From Dolomedes plantarius (taxonomy: Eukaryota > Arthropoda > Arachnida > Araneae > Dolomedidae), in the NCBI GenBank assembly GCA_907164885.2, contig OU015497.1, positions 71,766,398 to 71,830,397 of the forward strand: a stretch of 64,000 nucleotides of DNA. Direction: 5' to 3'. Position 1 is the first letter of the stretch. Each line of letters starts with the position of its first letter. The notes under the pieces are model-generated. The model ran no database searches. It saw nothing but the letters and a program-made list of their open reading frames with translations, and was not told the origin of the DNA. Made by a program: the position numbers and the translations under genes. Positions 32,225-44,815 of the stretch are shown in pieces.

Positions 32225-32835
32225 TAGCCCGGCTGCATATTACCATTCCTTACACGAATTTACGCCATTACATAGTTTAGCGGCTGCTGATTGGTCAATT
32301 GTATGTACATCGGTATTTGTGTATTTGGTGCGCTGATGCTTATGAAAGCATGTCTGTTTTTCAAGAATCAAAACTTCCATCACTATTTTTGGTAATTTTT
32401 AGAAGAGTATTTATAATTTTTATTTTTTAAGAGTAAGGTTAAAAAAATAAAGTGTGCAAAACAGCAAAATATACATAATTTGCATCTTGCAATTAAGATT
32501 TTAATTTAAAAAAATAAAATTTCTTTTTAAAATTCATCATTTAAATTTAAAAATAAATAAAGCTTTAATTTTTTTAATTCAACATTTAAATTAAAAAAAA
32601 AAGAAAATACCCTTCCTGGTAAATCGGAAGAAGCTGGGGCGGTTGGCGACTTTTTTGAAAAGTCGCCAAATTTGCGTTTCTGAGTCCGCCATTTTTTTCC
32701 CCGCTCATATTTTGATGTTTTGCTGTTTTTAAAAGTTTAAAACACCAAAACAACGAAATATGAAGGGGGGGGGGGGGAAAGAGAACTCAGAAATTCTGGC
32801 GACCTTTCAAAAAAATCGCAGCATGAAAAGTTTAA

Positions 32836-33177
32836 GGTATCCGACTACGTTCGGTGCCATTTTTTACAAAAACTTGTGCTATTTTTCGCCGGAATATAGC
32901 ACCAAAGTAGGAAAATGATGAAAAAAATAGTCCCCTAACTAGACAATAGCAATTTTAAATGTAAAATACATTTGAATAATTACATTTTTAATGAAATAAA
33001 GTTCTTCAGAAAACGAAATTAAAATATTTAATTGCACTGAAATCGCTTCGATTTAATTTCTTATCATCGTATGGAAAAAAATAAAAGATTTAGAAACAGA
33101 AATTTACATTTTTTTAAAGAATATAAGAAATTTCGTAATTTTCGTCTAAATCGACGTTTTAAACGTAGTCAGATACC
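32836..33177. mobile_element. 342 bp MITE in TTAA (piggyBac-like)
   Basis: Ends GGTATCCGACTACGTT and, inverted, GGTATCTGACTACGTT; TTAA at 32832-32835 and 33178-33181. Non-coding and AT-rich. Confidence 0.88.
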
Positions 33178-33202
33178 TTAAATAACAAACATAAAAATTG
33201 AC

Positions 33203-33640
33203 TTACCTTGATCTAGATTCGCACGTCCTAGGATTGTTTTTTGACGATGCCTTCATAATCGCCGTAATTTTTAGTAGACGTTGACTAAACGTTAAACATA
33301 TGTTTTCATCACCCGGAACGTTGTGAAAACTATCAAAGTTTTCAGATTCAGTAAATTTGCTTTTTTTATTACTTAGGGGGAAGTGAGATGCTTTCACAAT
33401 CGGCGTAGTTTTCGCTAGACGTTCACTAATCGTTTTACATATCTTTTCATCAACCGTAGGGTTGTAATTACTATCAAAGTTCAGTAAATTTGCCCTTAAA
33501 TTTATCCAAAATTCTTTGAGTTCTCATTGAAACTCTAAGGGACTTTACTTTGAATTCTTAAATTGATTCTTATTCAGTTTCGAATTCCTCTTCATCAGTA
33601 ATATTATCTTAATAATCCTGCTGCACTTTTGCCCCTTTCA
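33203..33640 (-). pseudogene. Exon-like ORF with a duplicated peptide unit
   Basis: The minus strand encodes two tandem, diverged copies of a unit of about 45 residues: KFTE..NFDSNYNPTVDEKICKT... and KFTESENFDSFHNVPGDENI.... They share the pattern NFDS--N---DE-IC-T-S-RL-K-T-I-KAS. The second copy ends just before AAG|GTAAGT (near 33205), a strong splice donor. The first copy is joined to upstream coding-like sequence (TDEEEFETE, RVSMRTQRILDKFKG) with stops and a frame change near 33490. It lies inside the unclassified TIR element and may be part of its gene. Product not recognised. Confidence 0.4.
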
Positions 33641-35011
33641 CTCAAGATCATAAAGGAAAAACAACGAAAATTTACCGGTATTCGTTGGCGATTATGAAAG
33701 GCGTCGCATGAGCATAAAAGTCAGTGTTAATCCAAGGAAGAGCGGGAACCGAAAGAATAAAATAATTTTAATTGCGCGCGGAAATCAAATTTAGAGCAAC
33801 GGCAACCAATCAGGAATCAATCTCAACCCTTTGGAACAGTTTATTGCAAAAAACAGGTGTACTAGGTTTTAAGGTGGCGCCATCTATTCTATATTAATAG
33901 AGTACATAATGTGGTACTGTACAATATCCAATTCAACCAGACATTTAGTGTTTAATTTTGCATTTTAACAATAAATGAATCTATTTCATTGAATTCAATT
34001 GTGTAATATAAAACTCTTCACATTGAAGTGCAACATTATATTAAGTTTATTGTAGCTTTACAGGTTATCATTGCAAAGTGTGATTTACATATTCATTATT
34101 ACCACTTATTCTTTTGACCATATATTTTAAGCTGTGAAGATTATAGTTTCAGCTTTATCAGTAAATTTATACATCCAAGATAAACTTGGCCAAAGTGAGA
34201 ATATTTTAGATCATCTGTGGATAAGATAACGCACACTCTTGGAACTCGAACAGCCCAAGAAAAACAAAATCTTTGATCACTGAATATGTAATATATGATT
34301 GTGACCTCTTTACCTATCTCCTCATTAAATTTTAAGTTATATAATGATTAGAGTTCAGGCTTAATGTATGAAAAGTGACAGGCTTGAATTTTAGGTTGGC
34401 ACGGATGTTGTAATGGTTCGGAATCCACTTTAAACCATACGGCCCAGTCTAATTAGCTCTTATGAGCATAATTGACCATAAAGTTACAAATCAACCAACC
34501 GACCCAACAGTTCAAATTTAATATTGTCTTTGTTATTTTTGTCAATTTCTAATAAAACATTCTTCTAAATAAAGGTTAGTAGAATTAGAGATAAAAAATA
34601 TCTTGCTCTTTAATATGGCTTTCTGCTTGTTGGGTTATCTAGTATAACCATAAATTTTCTTACAATTAGATCTCATGGAATCCCAAGGAATATAAAATTT
34701 GTATCTCTATTACCGAAAAGTGTTACAGAATTACAGTATTTCATTTTGCTCCCTTTGGTTATCACAAAAATGGACTTAGCATCCTTCAATTTATACCCAA
34801 GAAAAATATTTTTATTCTGGCTTCTGGTATTGTTATATATAAAATACAAATGAAAAATGCAATCTTTTCAGGTCTTGATAATAACATTTCTTCTGTTAAT
34901 CTTTTTATTATGTAAATACACAAATGTAACCACATTAAAATAATTTTTTTTAAATCAAATAAAAAAAAATAATCTTTTAAAATAAATTTAATTATTACAA
35001 TTTAAAACTTT

Positions 35012-35249
35012 AAATAGTTTAAAATTTGATTTTTAAAACTTATATATTCAAATAAATTTAAATTATTACAATTTAAACTTTAAATATTTTAAATTTAAGC
35101 TTATTATTCAATACATTTATTTTTTACTTTAAATAGTTTAAAATTTGATTTTTAAAAATTTATATATTCAAATAAATTTAAATTATTACAATTTAAACTT
35201 TAAATATTTTAAATTTAAGCTTATTATTCAATACATTTATTTTCTAATT
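35012..35249. repeat. AT-rich tandem repeat, period about 119 bp
   Basis: Two nearly identical units (35012-35130 and 35131-35249), both containing AAATAGTTTAAAATTTGA and TTTAAGCTTATTATTCAA, with a degenerate partial unit upstream. Confidence 0.85.
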
Positions 35250-36083
35250 AACAAACTCAAATTTATCAAATTTAAATGATTGTGGAAATTTGAAGAAAGA
35301 AAATTTAAATTTCAACAATTTATTTTGTTAAAATCTCTATAAATTCTGATTTTAATACATACTAAATTAAATAGAATCCTTTATAAGTCAACAGATGGCA
35401 GCAGGAGCAAAACTGATGCTGGGATTAGATTAATGTCTGTAAACAGGGTTGCTATCGAAGGCGCATTCATATGAATTGTAGGGGTAACCAGAAATCGGGA
35501 TATATCATAACAGGAAGTAAATAATCGCCAAGTTGGCGGCAGCCCCAGCTTCTTCCGATTAACCACTTTGGTTCTTTTGAATTCAACATTTAAGTTTAAG
35601 AAAAAATTCAATTTTGAGTAATATTTACTCTATTTTATTCTACTCCTAAAATTTTACAGCGAAATTACTACGGAAATTGGTAATTTCTTAAAATTTTCCA
35701 TGCACGAAAAAGAAATATGAAGGCATTTATGGCGAAAATTTCTTTTACAAATAGCTTGTCACTTTAAATTACTTTTACATTAATAGGTGGCGCCACTTAA
35801 AAAATTCATGTTCCTTGTAATATATGGCGTAAAAAATATATAAAGATGAAAACAACTAAAAAATAGATTTTATCTCATTTAAAATACGCTTAGGATCAAA
35901 TATTATGCAATTATCGAAATGAAAGCAACTAAGAAATATATTTTAGCATTTATTTCATTTAAAATGCGCTTAGGATCAAATATTATGGCAATTGCCGATG
36001 CAAACTCAATTGACCAATCAGCAGCCACCAAACGATGTAATGGGGTGAATTCATGTAAGGAATGGTAATATGCAGCCCGGCTA

Positions 36084-37892
36084 CTGGTTTCTGACCTGTC
36101 TTACTTTTTCGATCGTTCCTCTTTCTACCATGCGATTTCCCTCGGACCAGCTGTTTGCTGGAGAAGGGGATTGATAACCTATTCCCGGAATTCCAATCCT
36201 GCTTGCTTTCCTCTTTGATTTCGCTACTCGCGCCTTACGGACTTCGGACCTACCACCCTTTCGTGCAACTTCCACTAACTTGTTTTTTATCCCAATCACG
36301 TTCCAAATTTCACGTCTTCTAGTTTTGATTAAAAATAAATAAATTTTTTATTTATATAATCTCTTGTTTCACCCATTGTTTAAATTCTCCATTATCATTT
36401 AAGTTAGCCATGCCACATTGGCTACTCGTACTCGTTCTAGTTAATTAGCTGATTTTTCAACTAATTAATTTATTTTTTCTCCCTTAATCATTGTCAACAG
36501 TATTTGTAACCTTGAGAACGGTATCTTATGTCACACACTAACCTTGATACTGAGGATAAGGATCTCCCGCTCCCTAGTGCTTCTATAGTGTTTTTTGTCA
36601 ATGTCAATAAATTTTCCATCCATCAAAAAATAAAATATAAAACGAAATAGAAACTCGTTGAAGTAGTGGCGCCATCTCTTACAGATTCCGAGAGACAAAA
36701 AGTATTTACTGTATTTAAAAGTTAATACACTCCACTCTCTTTTTCTTGCTGTTAAAGATTGAGAAAAATCGGTGAAATGAATGATAAAAAAAATCTGTTG
36801 TTTAGTGGTGATAAATAGTATTACGTATGCATATTCTCTTTTGCATAAGGAAATTGGAGTCAAAAGAGTTTGTTTCTAATTCTTCACTGTGTGTTTGAAT
36901 ATATTATATTGCATTTCTTATCTTGAACCTAATTTCGATTATGAGGGCTTCGACGCAGAATTTTCTCTTCTTAATGCTGCATTGGTCGTTTATTATTTGG
37001 ATTAAATCGTTAGCCAGAATATGGCGAAAGCTAGATTCTGAAATTTTTTTTTTCTGTGACGATCGAGCCGCTTTACTTGTCAAATCGGTAAAAGACCTTA
37101 GAACAAAAAGGTGGAGAAAAGTGATGAAATAACAGACATTGTTTTTTAAAATGCCTTTGAAAATATTAATTCAAATAAATATTGTAGACTGTATTATTGC
37201 AGATGCAGCTTTTATCTGAAGACATATGAGATCCTCGGATATAATATCCTCGGAGTTATCGTTATTATTATTATTACAATTTTTGCGTGAATAAGTGGAC
37301 CGATTTGGCAAGTAGAAAAGTAATAACTTCCAATTCAGTTTTCAAATTATTTATCTGTTTTACTACAGAAAAAATAATTGAAATAATTGTTTAATAATTC
37401 ACTAGTAGTTTCTTCTGCAGCAATTAGAATGTCACTGACTTATTTATTTTACTTTCTATTGCGATGAAACAACACTAAACGATTTACCGTTATCATCAAG
37501 TACTTGCTTTTGCGTTTGAATTCCAACGATTTACATTCAAGCTGTGGTTCCCAACGGGGACGGTATCGTTCTCTGGTGGGAGCTGAGAAGATCCAGGGGG
37601 GCACTGCTGGTGCAAGACCTAATACAGGGGCGTTGAGGACCAGCCACAGTCGCCCTTGGGCTATATGTCACGGATCTAGTGACATTAGACGGCAAAATAA
37701 ATAGATAGAGAATAAGTTAGAAAGCATGAATTGGAAAAGAAGGTAATTGGAAGATATAGGAAAGAACATAATAGGATAATAATAGGAAGCAAGAAAGATT
37801 CGAAGAGCAAAGAAGAAAGAAAAAGGGAAGCGGAATTTATGACTGATGTAAAAGGCTGCAGGCAGGAGAGCCTCGCGTCGGGTCATAAAAAA
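36084..37892. other. Non-coding, no feature seen
   Basis: Short ORFs here look random. A G-rich patch at 37550-37670 resembles tails of interspersed repeats, but I cannot assign it. No gene supported. Confidence 0.45.
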
Positions 37893-38111
37893 ATACTTCA
37901 GGTAGTCTTCTCTAACGAAACTACCGCGGGTTATTAACGTAGGAGTACTTATCGTTTGCTTACCTTTTTTTTTACGCATTTTGGTATTTTTCTGTTTAAC
38001 TGTTTACTGCTACTGGGTTTGGCGCGCTGCCAAAATTATAACCATCGACGCGGGACAATTTTTTTTCTCTCCGAAGGACCGTTATTGAGGAACGTAATCT
38101 TACGTTAAAAG
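37893..38111 (+). repeat. Interspersed repeat R1, copy 1
   Basis: Shares AACGAAACTACCGCGGGTTA, GCGCGCTGCCAAAATTATAA and GAACGTAATC-TACGTTAAAA, in the same order and strand, with 53870-54150. The internal spacer differs (T-rich here, TA-rich there). Class unknown. Confidence 0.8.
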
Positions 38112-38439
38112 GGTCGGTACGCAACGGAGAGTAAACAGCGTGGGAAATATATAAAAATAGGGGCACGGGGATGGGATACGCCCCACGACTTGGGTCAAGA
38201 AGAAGTCTAGGATAAAAACCACAAGCGAATGAGAAATGTGGGTGTTGTTAGAGATGGGATGAAAGACACTAACTTGAGTCGAAGTGGGTGTAACGGAGAA
38301 AATTAAGTAAAAGAATAAATGATCAGTAAAAAGATGAGAGACAGAATTCCCTCACATAGACACATATAGAGATGTAGCAACTGCCTGACGTCTAATCGAG
38401 AGACCCTCGACGATGATGCTAGTTGATTCGGGACGTATA

Positions 38440-38605
38440 ATGCGAGTGAAGTTAATACGAGTTAGATGCGAGATAGATGCGAGTGAAGTTAGATAGAGTT
38501 AGATGTGAGTGAAGTTAAATACGAGTTAGATACGAGTTTGATGGGAGATAGATGCGAGTGAAGTGAATAAATGCGTGATAGATGCGATAGATGAGAGTGA
38601 ATCCG
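38440..38605. repeat. Degenerate minisatellite
   Basis: Irregular tandem units built from GCGAGTGAAGTTA, TACGAGTTAGAT and GCGAGATAGAT. The remainder of 38112-39174 is non-coding with nothing else recognised. Confidence 0.8.
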
Positions 38606-39343
38606 AGTCCTGCGTAGCCCAAGGTGGCCATAGAAACCAAGTCGCAAAGCGTAGAGATGATGATGATGCCATTTAAGTAGAAAAGCGACATCGCAGCTGA
38701 AGAAGTGTGCCAAAGACCCCTCCATAGATGAGTGATACGCCCCTGGTGATGGATGAACATCCGAGCTGCCGCCCCGTGAATCTACTAATGATGATGTCGT
38801 AATGCCCGTGAGACACCAGTGAGACCTGAAGACCAGCTCCTAACATCAAATGCCCAGTTTACATCATCAAGGTCAAGTGCATACTCCAAATGAAGGTAGT
38901 CTTTCGTTACCTAACCCGTCTAGGACGATGCTCTCTTCGCCATAATTGAGTTAAATTTTAGAATGATGATTTGGATGTAGATAGATATTGAGGTGATATT
39001 AAGTAATGAGTTACGTGTGTTATTAAATTAGAGCGCGCAGTGACATATGAATAATGAATTTAATATGATTATTAATTAATTGAGTGATGCTAAGTGTATT
39101 GATGTGATGGATATTCATATTAACAAAGTGTGATGATTATCATTATTATGAGTGTGTATATATATATATATATATACGAGGTAGAGTCAATAAATTCCCG
39201 GAATGGTCACCTACATTCACGCAGGTGTTCGTTGGAGGGGAAATATCTTTTTTGGATGTTGGCAGCACTAATAAGGAAAACACACAGCCATCTGGAATTA
39301 ATTTCTGGTACTGTCGGCGTTAGCTGCAGATCATTTCTGACAA

Positions 39344-39510
39344 CAGTGGCGTAGCGAGAGGGGGGCAAGGGGGTCTATCATGCCCCGGGCGCCGCTCGCA
39401 GAGGGGCGCTAAATGGTTCCCAAGACCATTGGACCATTTGGTCTTCAAGACCATGGGGGCGCCAAAAAGGTGTCGTGCCCCGGGCGCCAATTATGCTCGC
39501 TACGCCACTG
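39344..39510. mobile_element. 167 bp hAT MITE inside mariner
   Basis: Perfect 8 bp target duplication TCTGACAA at 39336-39343 and 39511-39518. TIRs CAGTGGCGTAGCGAG at both ends, almost identical to the hAT-1 ends (CAGTGGCGTAGCGTG), so hAT-1-type transposase could have mobilised it (inference). Internally near-palindromic around AAGACCATTGGACCATTTGG. Confidence 0.93.
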
Positions 39511-39547
39511 TCTGACAAAGAGAATTGTTCATTCGTCGGATTTTGAA

Positions 39548-40250
39548 ATGTCGTCTTTAGAGCAGCGTGCAAACATCAAATTCTGCGTTTTGCTCGAGAA
39601 ATCACCTTCTGAGACGCTCGAGATGCTGGACAAAGCATACGGAAACGATGCCATGATAAAAACGGTTGTGTACGAGTGGCATAATCATTTCCGTGAAGGT
39701 CGCACAAACATCGAAGATGACCCTCGGACTGGGCGCCCCTCCTCTTCCGAGGGAAAAGCCGAGGGAAATTGATGTTGGAGGTTTTTTTCGATTACGATAG
39801 CGTTATTCACTGCGAATTTATTCCTGAAGGCCAAACTGTCAATAAAGAACTTTACCTGGAGAGCCTTAAACGACTACAAGATGCAATCAGAAGAAAAGGA
39901 CCTGAAAAATGGGCAACAAACGTTTGGTTTCTTTAACACGACAATGCTCCACCACATCGCGATCTGATTGTGAAAAAGTACCTTGCCAGACACAGTGTTA
40001 CCACTCTGGAACACCCTCCTTCTTCTCCCGACCTAGCACCAGCGGATTTTTATCTGTTTCCACGGCTGAAAATGAAATTGAAGGGACACCGTTTTGTGGA
40101 TTCAGATGAGGTGATCGAAAATGCGACGAAGCAACTGAAGGACCTCTCAAAAAATGCATTCCAGAAGTGTTTTGAACAGTTATACGAACGCTGAAAGAAG
40201 TGTGTGGATGCAGGAGGAAAGTACTTTGAAGGCCAATAAGGTAAAATTAT
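39548..40250 (+). pseudogene. mariner transposase, internally deleted
   Basis: N-terminal HTH segment from ATG 39548 (MSSLEQRANIKFCVLLEKSP...EWHNHFREGRTNIEDDPRTG), then a jump across a deletion to the catalytic half: HCEFIPEGQTVNKELYLESL (about 39808-39870), WATNVWFL, TAA at 39934-39936, HDNAPPHRD (second Asp, about 39937), HPPSSPDLAPADFYLFPRLK (third acidic residue, Asp, D34D pattern). TGA replaces Trp at 40192. The first catalytic Asp lies in the VFFDYD segment near 39780. Defective. Confidence 0.9.
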
Positions 40251-40691
40251 TGTTCTATTTTTTATTAATTTGTAATTGACCTATTCCGGGAACTTTTTGA
40301 CCCTACCTCGTATGTGTTTTTATATCAATAAATCACATTATTGTTCAATACCAGAGTAATGTTTATTGTTATAATGTATTCTAAATTATCCACTATACGA
40401 TCACCCTATTACACTATACTCGTAAAAACATTCTGAAAAGAAGTTAGTTGGATATTCAAAGGTATCTGTCTAAAACGATTTTTTTTATCACTTTGACTCA
40501 GTTTAGAGTTACTTGAAACTAGAAATGATGCATCAAGAAGGAATTTAATCAAGTTTAAGAATTATGTAGCTTACTTGACAGTGATGAACTGCTTGCGTGT
40601 TTTCAATTACTCTTTTTATTAGAATGATGGATAGTTAAATTAAAGTTCGAAAAGCGGCGTAATCAGATGCTTCAAATTTATCTTCCAATGG

Positions 40692-41490
<799 letters not shown>

Positions 41491-41670
41491 GCTTGTTCAC
41501 ATCGCATACGGAGCATTGTGCTGCTTTACTACGTTGGCTCCGAGATTGTTGACGTAATCTGTTATTGGTTTGACGCGTCACGTCGTAAATGTATGATTTG
41601 AGCTCTGTGATTGGTTAAATTTTTTAACGCTGACGTTACGTAACGCTCCGGATTCAGTGTGAACAAGTCG
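41491..41670. mobile_element. Candidate Harbinger-like MITE
   Basis: GGCTTGTTCACATCGCATACGGAG-type left end (first bases GGCTTGTTCACA) and inverted right end (GACTTGTTCACA on the other strand), about 180 bp apart, preceded by TAA. The end resembles GGGCCTGTTCACA of the element at 48138. The right-hand duplication is not exact. Confidence 0.5.
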
Positions 41671-42427
41671 TTTTTCACACGCACTCTAAAATAGTTTTTT
41701 TTGTTTTTTGTCTCGTAAACAAAATATTTCTCCTGCAGCCGACAGATGTTTCGTCATAACTTAATGATGAATAGACAGCAAGAAATAATAACGTAAAAAA
41801 ACGAACAAACCTTAAGTATAACCATTGGCTTGATTTTAACGAAGATTGTATTATTCTGTATCTACTCATATTAGTGGTAACTATCGTATGGCGCTAATGA
41901 GCTGGATTTGGTTGCACTAAATAACAGACAAGCAAATTCAGAGATTTAGCATTGTATTAATATAGTCGCTTGTAAGTTTTTGAAGTTTTTACGTCTCTCC
42001 ATCCTTTTACTTATTAAGCTTATTAAAAATTTTAACGTTACTGAACGCATGTAGAAAAAAAAAGAAAATAAGGGAATTCTATGCAGATTAGAGTACAATT
42101 TGCATTACAATCATTGTACAATGATAAAAAACGTAATTCCTTTATACTGATATATTTCGCTACCTGAGATAGTCCTATTTTGAACTTTCTCTAGAAATTC
42201 TTTGGCATCAGAATTCCAACGTATTCTTTTTTTTCAATAAGTTTTTATGCGTGTTGTTGACAGATTTTATAACACTTATCGTAAAATAAAATAACACATG
42301 ACTTGGATCATTAGCAAGTTCGGTTGACGGTTCTGCAACTTTCTACCCAGGAAAGGGCGTTAATTAAAAGTTTCGGTGATATTGAACATAGGACAACCAT
42401 ATGTTCTTGCTCATTACTCCATAACCG
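41671..42427. other. Non-coding, no feature seen
   Basis: No ORF or repeat recognised. Confidence 0.45.
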
Positions 42428-42772
42428 GGATCGAGGTAGCCTTGTGGTAGCACGCTGGTTTTCAGTGCTGAGGGTGCTCGGATCGAATCCCGACACGCAC
42501 CATTAAATACCTCCGTGTATAGCCGGATATGGGCACGTTAAATCCGTAGACCGGAAAGTCCCCTAAGAGGTCAGAGAGAGTGGGAAAGGGTACGATCCCC
42601 CAGAAGTCCCCCCTGGGGTTGCTCGGTAAAAATTGAGTTAGCAACTACCTAAGACGCACTCCGACCCTTGTGGTGCTATATAAACCGGAGCCGCTCACTT
42701 CAGCCCTAAGCCTATATGGACCTGGTCTGGAACTTCCAGCCAAGGGACATTAGAAACAACAACAACAACAAC
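42428..42772 (+). repeat. tRNA-derived SINE-1, copy 1 (most complete)
   Basis: The head resembles a tRNA with internal polymerase III boxes: A box TAGCCTTGTGGTAGCACG and B box GGATCGAATCC. A body of about 230 bp (GGCACGTTAAATCCGTAGAC, GGTCTGGAACTTCCAGCCA) follows, with an (AAC)n tail. Other copies: 49515-49799 (minus), 50993-51262 (plus) and 51855-52070 (minus). Polymerase III transcribed, mobilised by a LINE partner (established for SINEs). Confidence 0.9.
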
Positions 42773-43598
42773 TCCTTAAACATATGTTAAAGCATAGTCT
42801 AACCAGTGCTGTTGCTAGCTTTGACATGGTTCTCAGCACGGTTTTGGTTAGAGACTTTTAATTTTAGAGGGAGCACAGTGAAAAATAAATGTTTAGAATA
42901 TTGCAATTAATTTCTAGCTTTGTCTTGGGAGCCGTACCTATAACCCCATTGCACCTTCAAGTTACTGCAGTGACCTTTTACTATGAGTATAGTGTTGATG
43001 GAACATTAAACATAAGTTATTAAATGTGCCTAGTATCTGTTGCTTACATGAAACTTCTGCGCAACACTGAAACAAAAGCACTTAGCATATTAAAATTCAC
43101 AATAAAAACTAAAAACGGCAATTAATTTGAACTGATAATTATGATTATTTTTCAAGTCGAGAAGCATCAGGTGTGATTATTTCATTGTCCGTAGAGATAA
43201 TCCCACATAATGCTCCCAGGTTTGAAGAAGACTGTAACTATCGATTCAAAACTATAATAGTTATAATTTTTAACTTTTAAGGTTGATTTTAGTAATCATG
43301 ATTTTTTGTTATGGATAATAATTTACTATTCGTAATCTGTTCATATGTAAAGAAACAACTTACTCTTGAACAAAATAATTGACTTATAATGAATAGAGGT
43401 CTGAAGGAAAGAGATAAGAAAAGTAATTCCTCAAAAAAAAAAAAGCAGTTTATTGCTACTTGACGTTAGAAAACATCAGACAATAGGTAAACTAATAAAG
43501 CCAAATACATCTGGCTTTGAAAACACTCTTATTCAGTGTTCACACCTTTCAGCTCACCGAATTTTCTCTGCCACCCTATGCTCTAACTTCCCATAGAT
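42773..43598. other. Non-coding, no feature seen
   Basis: AT-rich; no ORF or repeat recognised. Confidence 0.45.
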
Positions 43599-43769
43599 CA
43601 GTGGTGGGCAAACTTTTTCGATCGTGACCCACTTTCTTTAAATAAAAATTCTTTCGACCCTCAATGATAATTTTTTGGTAGGAACACATTTTAAAAAAGT
43701 GTGAAAAATGTTAACAACAAGAAACAAAAATAAAAATAAAGGAAATTGTATGTTTTGGGCACATATATA

Positions 43770-44508
43770 CAGTGTGTTTCATATTGAATGGGACAAAAAG
43801 AAATCATACCTGTGAACGCTGTAATTACTTTATTTTGATAATTCAAATTTACAGTGAAACTATGCTTATCTAAGTTTCTATAGATGTTTTATGTGTGCTC
43901 CTCCGATGAAAAGACAAATATCTATGCGGTATTCCAGTTCCTGCCATACTCGTGATAGAATATCCTTTGTTAATGATTCGAGCACTTCAGTTATCCGCTG
44001 CTTCAGTTTCTGCAAGTCCTTGGGAAATGGAGGCACGAACACTTTATCTTTAACAAAACCCCATAGGAAAAAATCCCAAGGGGTTAGATCTGGGGATCTC
44101 GGGGGCTAACAAAGCAATGGCATTTCGTTTGACCCAGCACGGCCAATCCAAATTTGATCCAGCCAAAGTAGACTATCGTTCATGTAGTGACGTACGTCTT
44201 TATGCCAATGTGGTGGAGCACCATCTTCCTGCAGAGTGAAACAGGGAACCGCTTCTTCCAACTGAGGGAACGATAAACGAAGATGTTTTGGAGTATTCCA
44301 AAACACAGTACGCTTTCTCCTGCATAGATGGCGCCATTTCGATTAACAGTGCCTATAGCGGCAATTTCGTAACCGGAAGATTTTTCGCGGTTGGCAGATA
44401 AAACTTATATAATTGTAGCTTCAGAATTGATTTGTTTCAGCTAAATAAATCAATTACAGAATTTGTAATATGCTATTATATTTGTCCCATTCAATATGAA
44501 ACACCCTG
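43770..44508 (-). mobile_element. Short mariner/IS630-like element
   Basis: TIRs CAGTGTGTTTCATATTGAAT and, inverted, CAGGGTGTTTCATATTGAAT, flanked by TA. Contains only the last third of a transposase. Confidence 0.9.
43878..44306 (-). pseudogene. mariner-like transposase, C-terminal fragment
   Basis: The minus strand reads CFTLQEDGAPPHWHKDVRHY (catalytic Asp), WIGRAGSNEMPLLC, TAG at 44106-44108 where Trp is usual, then PPRSPDLTPWDFFLWGFVKD with the third acidic residue (Asp), VFVPPFPKDLQKLKQRITEV, and YRIDICLFIGGAHIKHL with the stop at 43878. HTH and the first catalytic Asp are deleted. Confidence 0.87.
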
Positions 44509-44772
44509 TATTTTACATAACATTAAAAAATGTCTTGCTTATCATTTGCACACGTTTTGGTAAAACTATTTGACACCTTATTTAAAAATATCTTATCATT
44601 TTTTAACAGAAAAATACAAAAAAATTTTTAAATATGTAATTATAGAAAATTTAAAGAATTATTTTAATTAAAGGGTTCAATACGACACAAACATACATCC
44701 AACTATCCACGAATCCCCCTTTGGGTTGCGACCCATAGTTTGTGCACCACTGTTCTAGATAATACCTGTGCA

Positions 44773-44815
44773 AAAGCTTAGTGCTTAGGAGGAAAGCACT
44801 AAGCTTTCCTCCTAA
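44773..44815. repeat. Overlapping, mutually exclusive hairpins
   Basis: AAAGCTTAGTGCTT (44773-44786) pairs perfectly with 44794-44807, while TTAGGAGGAAAGC (44785-44797) pairs perfectly with 44803-44815. The two stems share bases, so only one can form. Located just outside the hAT MITE at 43599-44752. Confidence 0.85.

Larger units (their letters stand above)
32227..36081. mobile_element. Unclassified 3.9 kb element with long TIRs and TA duplication
   Basis: GCCCGGCTGCATATTACC at 32227 is mirrored by GGTAATATGCAGCCCGGC ending at 36081. Similarity of the inverted ends continues for about 75 bp, through CATTCCTTACA and GCTGATTGGTCAATTG. TA flanks both ends (32225-32226, 36082-36083). An inner inverted pair (AATCGGAAGAAGCTGGGGC, 32622-32640, and its complement, 35542-35560) lies about 400-520 bp inside. 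It contains a TTAA MITE and exon-like sequence at 33203-33640. I do not recognise the superfamily. Confidence 0.8.
39177..40310 (+). mobile_element. mariner element, with a hAT MITE inside
   Basis: Ends CGAGGTAGAGTCAATAAATT and, inverted, CGAGGTAGGGTCAAAAAGTT, flanked by TA at 39175-39176 and 40311-40312. Carries mariner transposase fragments in plus orientation. The 167 bp hAT MITE at 39344-39510 splits its 5' untranslated region. Confidence 0.92.
43599..44752. mobile_element. hAT-type MITE carrying a mariner-like insertion
   Basis: Ends CAGTGGTGGGCAAACTTTTT and, inverted, CAGTGGTGCACAAACTATGG. Flanking octamers CCATAGAT and TTCTAGAT match at the last five positions, so the duplication has decayed or is imperfect. 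Without the 739 bp insertion (43770-44508) the element is about 415 bp. Confidence 0.75.
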
